This document shows positions 53,379 through 63,927 of a DNA stretch of 64,000 nucleotides, in pieces; position 1 is the stretch's first letter; every line of letters starts with the position of its first letter. The DNA lies in assembly GCA_905250115.1 (NCBI GenBank), contig CAJNOI010000034.1, positions 612,028-676,027 of the forward strand, in the 5' to 3' direction. The notes under the pieces are model-generated. The model saw only the letters and a program-made list of their open reading frames with translations, did not search any database and was not told the origin of the DNA. The stretch is from Adineta steineri (lineage: Eukaryota > Rotifera > Eurotatoria > Adinetida > Adinetidae). A program made the translations under genes and the position numbers.

Positions 53379-56300
53379 ATGGCTGATGGACATTTGAAAT
53401 ATCTTTCAATAAAATCAATTATTATTATTAATATTGTGTAAGCAACATTGTATTTATTTTATTAGATTATAGAATAAGAATACTTTTCGTTAGATTTTTA
53501 CTTGATAAAGTGTCGGCTCTCTCTCATAATTGTTCAACGACTGTTTGGGCATTGAATGCAACAACAATTGCTGGTTCACCTACAGGTATACAAGGTTTCA
53601 CTTCAACATTGTTAAGTTTTCCAAGAGCAATCACGGTTGGCACAAATGATTCGATTTATGTCATAGATTTTAGTAGTCCATACTATCGTATGCAACTTTT
53701 TTATCCAGGTAGTCAATTAGGAACAACAATTATTTATACCACCAAAGGCGCAGGTCTCAATCAGCTCTCTGGCGGTAAATAATCTAACATAATTGATATA
53801 TAACCAATGTTTTCTTTAATTTAGTCAATAGTCTTACCATAGATGCGAATGGTAATGTCTATATACTTGAAGCGAGCAACACTCGTGTTACAAAATGGGC
53901 CCCAGGAGCATCAACGGGTATAGTTGTAGCCGGTAATAATGGACAGAGCGATTCTCTCAACACACTAAATACTCCCTGGGACATGTTCGTTGAGCCAAAT
54001 ACATCCTATATTTGGATAGCTGATACATATAATAGTCGAATTGTAAAATGGGTAAATACATCGACTGCCATACTTATTGCCGGGGGGGCCTAATCATGGT
54101 TTACAAGCTAATCAATTATATAAACCACAAGGATTATTCGTTGACACATCTGATTCGAATACACTTTATGTAGCAGACACATATAATCATAGAATTCAAA
54201 AATGGCTTTATGGAGCAAGCAATGGAACAACGGTGGCTGGACAATCAGGTGTATCTGGTGCTGATCTTGATCAACTTTTCTATCCAAGGTCTTTGGCTGT
54301 GGACTCGAAGAAATCGTTGTACATTGTGGACTATCAAAATAATCGAGTCGTTTTGTGGTTATTAGGAGCTACAACGGGCATAGTCCTTGCTGGTTCACTT
54401 GCTGCTGGAGTATTACCATCTCAACTAAATACGCCTTTTAATGTCAGACTTGATTCAACTGGAGCATTTATTGTCAATGATTACGGTAACTATCGGATTC
54501 AAAGATTTCCTGTTCTTTGCTGTAAGTTTAATAAATAAATATTCAATTTAATTCGTTTTTATAAAAATATATTTGAAGAGTATAAATACACCTGACGGGA
54601 GAACGCTGTCAACTGCCCAATCGAATTTTTTAATATAAACTATCGGATTAGAGCTTATTCACTATGTAGATTCTGAATAGGAGTATGAAAAGTCCTCTTA
54701 GACGTTCCTGGGATGGTTTTCTAGAAAACCATTTTCAAAAATAATAAAATTTTTACTAACTATTGTTTTTATCCGTTCGTATTGTGCAGCGTATTGAATT
54801 GTCTATAAAACAACTGTTTCTGTTTTAAATTGAATCCTCGAGAAAATGCAGTCATGTAAATCCATATAACAGATGCACACTAGAATAATTTAATATAAAC
54901 AATATTTAGTTAAAATTCTGTTATTATTGAAAATCATCCTATAAAGATCTAAGGAAATTTTTCATGTCCAAGTTCGAAATCAGCATACACCTGTGATATA
55001 TATAATTTTAATTAGAATATATAACTAATATCTTTTGTTTTTGTCTCCAAATATTTTTATTTAATAATATAGTGGAAAAAAAAGTAGAAATTAGAAAAAA
55101 ATTCGTTGTAAGTATTTTCAGATGTTAATTGGAATGAAGAAAAATTTTAAATTTTTTTTTAATTTTAATTTTAAATGTTTGATAAAGAAAAGAAGATTTT
55201 ACTCACAATTTATTTTGCTTAATCATATTTTTTATTTCATATCTTCTAGCGCCAAATATAACGTCCTCATCGTCATCATCAACTACATCAGTTGCTACTA
55301 CATTACAAAGTAAGATGAAATACATTGATTCAAAAAAATATATATCTAAATTATATGATTATGTATTTTTGTTATAGACACAACAATAGTTGTTCCACTT
55401 ACAACCAATAATCTAACAACATCAGCAAGTAAGTAGAAAATTATTTAAAAAGAATAAGTAACGAGAAATAAACTTTACAAACATCAGATGTGTTAATTAT
55501 GTCGCATATAGAATATAGATTTTAAACATGACTTCAGTTTATTTATTATACTACGGTATATCCAATAGTTGATTTTGTAATATTTATTTTAATTAAAGAC
55601 TAACTGCCAAATAGTTTAGAAAAATAAAATTGTTTTAATATGTAAAGTATTGTATAAAACTATAGTAAAAGGGTGCAGTTAAGCGTTTATAGCAACGCAC
55701 TTTTACAATGTGAAATGAATAGAAAATAATATAATAAAGTACATATTCATTTGAGAAGTTATAAAAAAATTCCGGTATATAATATTTAGTTGACGTTTTT
55801 TTATAATTTGAAACATCTATTTAAGATTAACAAGATTCTATGATAAGAAAATTTATATTTCAAATTACAATTGATGTATAGACATATCTTTTATAAGATG
55901 ATTGTGTTATAATGTTACATCTCACTTAAAAATTGAATACTTTTGTTTATATGATATGAATATAATCTATTAAATAGAATGATGAGTTTAGCGCCGATAT
56001 CTTTAAAACGTATAGGAATTTATAAAGATAAATATGTTTGTAGGATATTTTGAGTAATGAATATTAAAATTGAATTTTATATAAGATAAATAAGATTGAT
56101 GTAAGTGTTATTTTTTAAAGAAAACTATTTAAAGAGATAATATCACGATATATTCGAATATATTTATCAGTTGTTTTTCATACTATTGACAAGATACATT
56201 CATTTTTAGTAAATTGATGTTTCTGTATTTCTTCTAATTGACTGAACAGATGGAATTCAGAAAGTTTGTTTTGCAGAGATTTAATAGGGGTGCTTTATTA

Positions 56301-57219
56301 TCATTATTTTATTACTTTTTCTTTTGTCACTTCACTGTGGATTACAAGACGTACGAATCGCTATCTACAACTATTATGCATCCTTAGTGACTTGTATGTC
56401 TTATGATTCACAGTAAAGTGAAGAAAAAATCAAAAAACGTAATAAAGTAATGATAATGAGGCACTCCTAATACTTAATTAAATATTCTTTTCTTTCTGTG
56501 TCGAAAATTTTTCTTTAATATTCTTATAATAAAAAAATGTATTTTAATAAGAAGTTTTTAGTTTCTTCTATTCTATTTAATATTATTATACTCGACAATG
56601 CAATGTCAGTCAGTACGAGAAAACATAAGAATTAGATTATCAGTTCAAATAAAAATTCGATTTAGGATCTTTTAGATAAGACTGAATTATATGAAAAATC
56701 TTTATTAGAAAATTTTTATTCTTCATTCTAATATTAGATTTTATTAATAACTCGACTAAAAAGAAAATTGAAATTTATTAGTACTAAAGAGTAAAGAGAA
56801 GTAAAATTGTAATCGACATGAAACACAAACGAAATTGTCTATATTCTCGTGCCCAACAATATTTCGTGTATTTACTATCATATTGAAAAACGTAAAGTAT
56901 TTTTAGAGATAAATAAATCATAATTAAACAGTTAATTAGAAATCTTAGAATACTGCTAATGAAATATCTATCAAACACAACATATTGTTATTTGTTCTTT
57001 CTAATGTATAAACTATTTTTTAAATAAATAAGTGTATTCTATCTTTTTTCACTATTAGATAACTCAACAACTAAACTATCAACTTCAACATCACAAAACA
57101 ATAGTTTAACAAATGCAATAACAAATTTATCATCAAATCATTCATTTGCAACTCGTAATTCGAATTCAAAATTATTAGTATTTTTATTTTGTTTCATTAT
57201 GATTTTTATAAGCAATTAA
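53379..57219 (+). CDS. NHL-repeat surface protein with mucin-like stalk and probable GPI signal (one frame break)
   Basis: Exons 53379-53437, 53494-53774, 53825-54521, 55250-55309, 55378-55428, 57059-57219; about 435 residues. A hydrophobic N-terminus (IKSIIIINIVFLLDKVSALS) is a likely signal peptide. Then come NHL-type six-stranded repeats, each with a core such as LYVADTYNHRIQKW, LYIVDYQNNRVVLW and FIVNDYGNYRIQRF. Small Ser/Thr-rich exons follow. The protein ends in NSNSKLLVFLFCFIMIFISN, a hydrophobic tail after a small-residue site, typical of GPI attachment. A run of seven G at 54072-54078 breaks the frame; with six G it reads AGGPNHGLQANQLYKPQG without interruption. Probably an extracellular propeller for binding or recognition. 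The 1.6 kb last intron contains a MITE (56285-56469). Confidence 0.82.
56285..56469. mobile_element. MITE-like palindrome within an intron
   Basis: Left TAGGGGTGCTTTATTATCAT and TTTTATTACTTTTTC, then CACTTCACTGTGGATTACAA. The reverse complement of the right side is TAGGAGTGCCTCATTATCAT, CTTTATTACGTTTTTTG, CACTTTACTGTGAATCATAA. Arms ~70 bp around a ~45 bp centre. No ORF; no phase effect because it is intronic. Confidence 0.65.
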
Positions 57220-58295
57220 TTTTACATTTTATTCATTCATTAATCTCTTTCTCATGCTTTCATTGTATTTATAATTCATTTGCTTTTTGTCTGGTCAATG
57301 AACTAAACCTGCTACAAATTTTATAATCATTTTATTTATTCATCTGACGATATTAAGTCTGCATTGCCTATTTTATTTTATTTGGACAACAAGCAAAACA
57401 ATCAGTTAATTCGTAACAATTTCACAGACAAATCTTTTTTCTTCTTAAGTTCATAATATATTTTGAATTTTTATGAAAAATTATTTTATTCTCGTATAAT
57501 TGAATTCACTGATGTTTTATTGTTTTTAATATTAAATATTTGATGTTGTGTATGTTAAGAGTGATTTTCCTAATAAACTATCTGCTTTCTATGTATACGT
57601 GACTATTAGAATATATCGAATTATTTCCAAAAATTGTTAGAAACTGACTAGATATAAAAGGAATAGATTTGTAGAAGAACTGTTTCCATATGCATGTTAT
57701 CAAGTATATTGCTTTCATTAATTTGTAACTAAAATCTTTATTTAAAATATGTGTAGATATGATAAAAATGTAATAAAGATCAATGAAAATAGATTTTACT
57801 TATGAATTTCTATTATACTACGGTGAACTATGATCTTATAGATATATATATATGGAAGGAAAACATGTGAGAAGATGATGCGTCTTTAATTATTTATTTC
57901 TAGTCGGTTAGAATATTTCAAATTAGCAAATATCGATGGCCGGACAGTCATCAATAATGAACTTCTCATGATACATTATCTTGCCTCTTATTTAAAATGA
58001 TATACTACTATGTAAACTTGAATTTTTCATTGACAAGACTTGGTTACACTATCTTTTCAAAACATAAGTGCTGTTCTTTTTTTAAAAAAATGTAATCTTC
58101 TATACATACACAGGACAAAATTTTGCACTTGAAGATAATACTAGATTTGTATTATTCAGTAACAAAAAAGTTTGTTTTTTATTATGCGTAATATCTAAAC
58201 TAAAATAGTTGGTAATTTAAAAATCAATAATCTTTCGCATTGATAATTTCTCATTGTATATATATTTTCTTCCTTTCTTTTTCATCATTTTATAG
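57220..58295. other. Intergenic, nothing recognised
   Basis: A+T-rich spacer between the NHL gene and the receptor. TATAG immediately before the receptor ATG suggests a 5'UTR intron. No gene or repeat seen. Confidence 0.4.
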
Positions 58296-59200
58296 ATGAA
58301 CACAACAACTCTCCCTGTTTCTCTATTAAAAGATTCTAATACTTCAATCATAATTAACCAATCATGGTTTATTCTTGTCGATATCCTAGTACTTATATGT
58401 ATTATTCTAGCCATTTTAATATCATTAATATTTTTATTTATTGTTTTAACCGATAGAACATGTCATACTATTGCTATGATACTTGTTACTAATTCATATT
58501 TTGCTGATTTTATATTTACACTTACTTTATTTTGGTTGATAATGTTTACACTTTATAATGATCTTCAACAAATTTATTATAAAGATTTATTTCGTAATTT
58601 TCGAGGTTATATGTGTTATGTTATTTGTTTTGTCTTAATGTATTCTTATTTTTTACAGGCGATTCATAGTTATATAACCATGATTTATCCAACTTATCTA
58701 TTTTGGCGATCAGCAAAATTTCAATTTTTTCTCATGATGTTAACGTGGATGGCTGCTTTTATATTTGCATGTCCACACATAGCTACTAATGCGATCAAAT
58801 ATGTCAACTGCCAATTCATCTTTCTTTCTTATCAGTTTATAATCCATTTTGTATATATGTAATACCAATAAATGGTATTGAATTTATTTATTTGAAATTA
58901 ATTCGATATGTTAGAGAAATGAATAAACGTGTTATATTAGTAAATATTTTATTACGTGGTAAGAAAGAACTAAAAATGGTTTTCCGACTTGTTATACTTA
59001 TATCAATTTTCTTAATATTTGTGTTTATGAGAATTTTTACTTCACCACCAAAATATCATTTTCGTATTGCTTTGACATTTATTGAAATATCAACAGTATT
59101 TGTAATGATTATTTTATTTAAATTTACTGATCCAGTTCGAACATCAATAATGAAAAGAATAAACAGACAATCAAATATAGTCGTAGCAATAATGAAATAA
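58296..59200 (+). CDS. Rhodopsin-like 7TM receptor of bdelloid type, with one frame break
   Basis: An intron-poor receptor of about 301 residues if one base is restored. N-glycosylated start (MNTTTLPVSLLKDSNTSIII), TM1 with the following loop TDRTCHTIAMILVTN, TM2 SYFADFIFTLTLFW, TM3 CYVICFVLMYSYFLQAIHSY (no DRY; HSYITMIYP instead), TM4 LMMLTWMAAFIFACP, TM5 CIYVIPINGIEFIYLKLIRY, TM6 ELKMVFRLVILISIFLIFVF, TM7 and KFTDPVRTSIMKR, an NPxxY-like region with DP. The frame changes near 58810-58825, between TM4 and TM5, where TGCCAATTCATC lacks one base. This is a pseudogene if real, otherwise an assembly error. Ligand unknown; similar receptors are, as I recall, abundant in bdelloids. Confidence 0.75.
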
Positions 59201-59639
59201 ATAATTCAATTTTTTTATTGATATTATCCCTAATTTCTATTATTTAATTATACCAATAGTTCAACTTGAATTCTTTTTATTACATTCGGCGAAGAATAGT
59301 CTGTTTATATGAACAGATTAATTTCAGGTTACTCATTTGAGTATTTCATTTGCATTATTTAGACATGAATTCTTTACTTGATTTACAAATCAACAAATTC
59401 ATCACTTCTCTTTAATTATTCAACTGAAAGAATGACGTGTAATATATGGAGATGCTTAGATTTCAGAAAGTATTTATATGGTAATCCATATATCACAGAG
59501 CCGATCATGTGGCGACGCGACTGTGGTTGAATATTTTGAGAGTTTTATTTTTGTCTCAAACATTATAGTTAGATTACTAATTTAGTGTAATTTATAAGAA
59601 TGAATATTTTTATTCAAATATCTATAATAAAACAAACTT
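59201..59639. other. Spacer between receptor and right duplicate arm
   Basis: A+T-rich, no gene. Weak similarity to the left duplicate may continue here, but I cannot align it by eye. Confidence 0.35.
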
Positions 59640-61347
59640 AAATTGAGAATATTTCAGGATTTATCTTTACTGTTTATGTAAAATAAATAAAAAAAAAATC
59701 TCTGAAATCAGATTTTTGATAAAATTTTATTTTTATAAGAAGAGTTTTATTTATTTATTTTAAATACTGATTTCGAATAAAACAAATGAACATATGAAAA
59801 CATATTTGGTTGCATTTATTTCCCCGTTTATGTAAACATATTTGAAAAAGAGAAATAACAAGTGAGAAACGTGGAAAATCTCATTTACATTTAGAAAGGA
59901 TTTTTTTATTCTTAAACTACTGAGTACGTTTATCTTTGTGTAGGCAATATCTGAGCACACACTTCTGCGGACATATCCGAGACGCATGATATCTCTGAAA
60001 CGCACAACATCTCTGAAACGCATGATATCCCTGAAACGCATGACATCTCTGAAACGCACAACATCTCTAAAACGTATAACATCTCTGAAACGCATGACAT
60101 CTCTAAAACGCATGATAGAAATGCATTTTTAAAATAGTTTTTGTCGATTGTTATTCTAATTAGATCTGCATATGTGAGTGTTACTGTGGATTTACTTTAT
60201 TAATTAATAGTAAACAATTTTTTTTTATATTCGTAAAATAAAGATAAAGAAAATCTTTACTCAACAAAACATATGTGCAAAAGTGTGAACAAACGATTGT
60301 TTTTTCATAGATCTTTTTATCTATAGTCTTCATCCTTTAGCATTATCCATTTGAAAGTGTTGTTGATAATAAAAAAGAATTATGATGGATATATCCTATT
60401 CTTCCATTTACTTACTACTGCATGGAATTTATCTTTATTTTTTTTATTTATCTATATTTTTTAGAATAACCATTTTCTTTATATTTGTGCTTTATTATAA
60501 AATCAGATAAAAAATTAAGAAACACTCATATTTGTGGCAATTAATCAACGCGTACTGTTCTTCTAATATTTGTAAGTTTCAAGAGAATATTCATAATAGT
60601 TTCAATTCTCTATCATTAAAAGTATCTAAATCACAAAGATCTCAAACTACAATGTTTTATCTTATAATTACATATGTCAGATTATTCAATAAATATTGAA
60701 GGAAGATTCAATATTTTTAGTTCAAATAATAATCAATAAGATTTTCATCTTCGATTTTAAGTAAAGAAAAAAATATTAATCATAATAAATGAATTTACTT
60801 TCTAAAAATGACTTTTTTTCAAGAACAAAGAAAAATATTTCTAAGGAGACAAAAGTTTGAGTCATTTCCATAGTGTTGTTGATTCATAAATGAAAAAAAT
60901 CTCATGTCCACCAATGGAGGAAATTTTCCCTCAGAAAAAAAGATTCACCTGTATTTTTTTGTTTTTTAACAAACAATTTTTTCTGAGCTGTATAAAAGGT
61001 CTAGTATAGTTATGCTGTTACATGTCATTTTTAAAAAAGAATAATTATATTGATTTCAAACGATAATAACATTTCTTTTGCTGAACAATTCAATACATTA
61101 ACTTCTTAGGTAAAGTTTATTCTTAATTCATTTAATAAAAACATTTACAATCTATTCCTTTCAATTCGATCTTAACTCTAACAAAACTTTAACGAGATAA
61201 CTATTAGCATTTCCATTAATACATCTTTTTTTTGTTATTCTCTCTATCCAAGTGAATGATCTAGTAAGCAAGATGTTTCACTAGGGTATGTTCTTCATTT
61301 AAATGTTGTCAATATTCATGATTTATAATCAAATACTATTGTGATCT
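59640..61347 (-). repeat. Right arm of the inverted non-coding duplication (partner 42117-44370)
   Basis: This is the inverted copy of 42117-44370 without the 554 bp TIR insertion. It has an expanded 18 bp minisatellite where the partner has only a few units. Its right end falls at TTGTGATCTTGAGGGTGTGA, where a telomere-like G-rich scrap begins (61347-61360). No coding frame other than the one through the minisatellite. Confidence 0.75.
59975..60117. repeat. 18 bp minisatellite, about 8 units
   Basis: Units of the form ATCTCTGAAACGCATGAC repeat with small changes (CACAAC, TATAAC variants). On the minus strand the period of 18 keeps a frame open and yields MRFRDV/IRFRDV repeats; this is a by-product of the period and not evidence of a gene. 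Confidence 0.85.
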
Positions 61348-61942
61348 TGAGGGTGTGAGTGTTTTTTTAGCTAATTTGCATAATAATTTGTATTTGTTTG
61401 ATTGATTGAGAATAATGAATCTATTTGAATTGTCATCACTTGCATTATCATTGATATAGTCAGTAGTTTCTTTTTTAATAAATGCAAAATTATCAAACTT
61501 TTATTTTTTCATATTTTTAAATTGAATATTCGGAAAAAGACTTTTTCCTTTTCTTTTTCTTGTTAGTTGTGTTGGTGTTGTTGACGATGAGGATATTGAT
61601 ATTGTTGTGGATTGATCATCATCTACTACAATGATTTCAGTTCTAGATGTTGAAAAATCGTTATATTGATATAAAACACAAGCCTAACTTGACCTGTTTT
61701 TTTCATCAGCCACAAGTCAAGTCAAGTCATAACCGATTCAAAAATTTATATATGAAATCAAGTCGAGTCGGAAGTCAATTAGAAATTTCCAACTCAAACC
61801 AATCAAGTCAAAAAGTGGCTTGACTTGACTTGAGCTTTAGTTCTTTGAACACTTTTCTTATATTTAACTAATTATAAACGTTTATTAAGATATATAGATA
61901 TTTCTAATTTATGAATTTTTCTAGAATATTAATAAAGCTAAC
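61348..61942. other. Intergenic with AAGTC-rich inverted repeat
   Basis: Starts with a G-rich scrap (GAGGGTGTGAGTG). At 61720-61835 there are repeated CAAGTCAAGTC motifs followed by GGCTTGACTTGACTTGAG, which can pair with them. A minus-strand stretch at about 61530-61690 has coding-like Ser/Thr codons but no recognisable family or start. Confidence 0.45.
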
Positions 61943-63375
61943 ATGAGTGATGTAGAAACAATGAAACTTCCATTGGATAATCAATATCAAACTGTATTAA
62001 TTCCTAATGATCACTGGGTTCCTGTGGCACATAATCGATTGTAAGTATTATATTTCTTTCACTAACAAATGATTTTCAAAAAAATTAATTAACTATTTGT
62101 TTTTAAAAGGAGTAAGCGCTGTAGAATTTTACTTGGAGTCTCTGCAGTGTTTGGTATAACTATGTTACTTCTCGCGCTACTTTTACACACACTTCTTATC
62201 AATGGCAAATCAACATCCTCTACAATTACCACAACTACTACAATCACAACCACTGAAACTACATCAACCTCTACAAAACCACCCTCGACAACACCCAGTG
62301 AGTTACTAAAATAGTTTAATAATGACATAAACTGTCTTGATGATGCAAGTGTAAATAATATATCAATCTTCCATCTATACCTTCATCCGAGTCTGTAATT
62401 TCTTCAGTTGCTCCGTTCGCTAACACTGATTTCGTCATTGGCGAAATTCGTCAATTATACATATTAGACTTATCAATCAACTAATTTAGTAGTATAGATC
62501 TAAGTTTTCTTCCATTTCCTTTTATTTTGAGTAATAGAAAAAATAATTTAATGTTATCGGTTATTTCATCAGCATAATAATTTTGATTGGGCTTGTTATC
62601 GACCTTGGAGAAAGTTGACTTTAAATATTCCTTGACATTAATCCGGCTTGAATCAAATAAGTGCAAGGATGTAATTGGGTGGGGTAGATACTCATTAATT
62701 ATGAAACCCTCAACCACGCCACACTCTTACTCACACCCACACCCACCCACACCCACCCACACCCACACCCACACCCACACCCACACCCACACCCACACCC
62801 ACACCCACCCACCCAAACCCACACCCACCCACACCCACCCACACCCACCCACACCCACCCACACCCAAAAATCAGTTTTAACCTGTTTTCAGTCTTCTTT
62901 TTTTACACGAGTGATATGATTATTGAAGTATGATAAATCTGACTTTTTTAGCTCGGTTTAGTTTGAAAATTTTAAAAAGTTAATTAGTTTGACTCTACTT
63001 AGGATTTTATTAGTTTAGTTTGAAAAGAATACGAATCACTTTCATATCTAATATATAATTTAGAGAAATTTCTTATCATGTGTTTATCATTTATTTGATG
63101 ATTAGTGTGTCATAGTTGTTATGATAACCACACAACGCAATGCTGTAATACATGCGAAGCCATCATAAGGTACTATATGGCAATGGGTTGGGGTTACAAT
63201 ACAGCAAACTTTGATTTGTGTAATCAATGACAGAAAAACGGGTTTTCTGCAATTTTACAACTTGTTCATATGGAATGGTAATAACAAAAATACTTGACAG
63301 AAACATTTTTAATAGAATTAAACATTTTTTCCTTTTATTTTAGATAGTTCTGATCCTGTTATGAGTAAAATCTTT
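61943..63375 (+). CDS. Type II membrane protein with Thr-rich stalk, partial
   Basis: Exon 1 (61943-62040) starts MSDVETMKLPLDNQYQTVLI. Exon 2 (62110-62297) contains basic KRCR, one anchor helix (ILLGVSAVFGITMLLLALLL), then a stalk of mostly Thr and Ser (STITTTTTITTTE). A plausible third exon, 63344-63375, continues in phase, and a 21 bp one at 63749-63769 may follow. The ectodomain lies beyond the window or is not resolved. The layout matches the beginnings of the proteins at 2487 and 45082, so a propeller or similar ectodomain is expected but not seen. Its ~1 kb second intron holds the CACACCC array and an unrelated ERGIC3-like exon. Confidence 0.55.
62671..62870. repeat. Telomere-like island 8 with long CACACCC array
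   Basis: A small G-rich arm GTAATTGGGTGGGGTAGATA, an AT spacer, then from about 62735 to 62867 an array of CCCACA and CCCACC units, the longest pure tract of this type in the window. On the other strand it is (TGTGGG)n mixed with TGGG. Confidence 0.85.
63106..63230 (+). pseudogene. Orphan ERGIC3/Erv46-like exon
   Basis: Starting after an acceptor-like ATTAG, the frame reads CHSCYDNHTTQCCNTCEAII then RYYMAMGWGYNTANFDLCNQ and a TGA. The C-x2-C-Y...CCNTCE...GW pattern is the cysteine block of ERGIC3/Erv46 (CxSCYGAE..CCNTCEDVREAYRRKGW), a cargo receptor of ER-Golgi vesicles. No other ERGIC3 exons were found within about 1 kb on either side. It lies in an intron of an unrelated gene, so it is most likely a dead captured fragment. 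Confidence 0.6.
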
Positions 63376-63792
63376 GTATGTCTTTTGCTTCTTTTTGCCT
63401 TTCTATCTTTTTAATCGTGATCGAGGGACCAAGTACTAAATATGACTTTATTCATGTTCATTTTATTTGATTAGTCTTTTATTCTTATTTATTGTTACAT
63501 TATTTGCTTTTGTTTCTTGTGTTTTCTGTGCAATCTCAGTTGAAAACTTTTGTTTTCTGTAGTTTTATTTTTCTTCTTGGATTTTAACAAACGTTGCTTC
63601 AGAATGGATGGAAAAAGAAAGAAAAGAAAAATGTCGAAGAGAAAATATCGAAAATTAAAATTTCTCAATAAGAAGGAATGCTGATGAATTTGTTAAGAAT
63701 TTTATTGAATAAACATAAAATAAGTATAAACTATAACTAATATTTTAGTTGAATATCATTCCACTGAAGGTAATCATTTTTCACTTCTTTTT

Positions 63793-63920
63793 CTATTTGG
63801 TGGTATCTTCAGCTAGAACAAAGAATAATCTCTCAAAAAGTTCATTACGTTTAACATCACTATTATTATAAGGAACATATAATGTACCAATTCTTTGTTG
63901 TATACCTAGCGTTTTTTTCG
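63793..63920 (-). pseudogene. Unknown coding-like fragment next to telomere-like island
   Basis: The minus strand reads LGIQQRIGTLYVPYNNSDVK then RNELFERLFFVLAEDTTK and a stop, with codon use like real exons of the window. Upstream on that strand the frame runs straight into the G/C island at 63928, so there is no sensible 5' part. Family unrecognised. Could be a gene end cut by the island. Confidence 0.35.
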
Positions 63921-63927
63921 ATTTTAA

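Noticed and set aside
59760..60113. Minus-strand frame MRFRDV...
   Set aside because: Translation of an 18 bp minisatellite; the period is a multiple of three, so openness is automatic.
61530..61690. Minus-strand Ser/Thr-rich coding-like stretch
   Set aside because: Plausible codons, but no start, no splice partner and no family; simple-sequence bias can produce it.
62587..62919. Open frame with a long His-Thr-Pro repeat
   Set aside because: It is the translation of the CACACCC array; the period keeps the frame open. No start context or domain.
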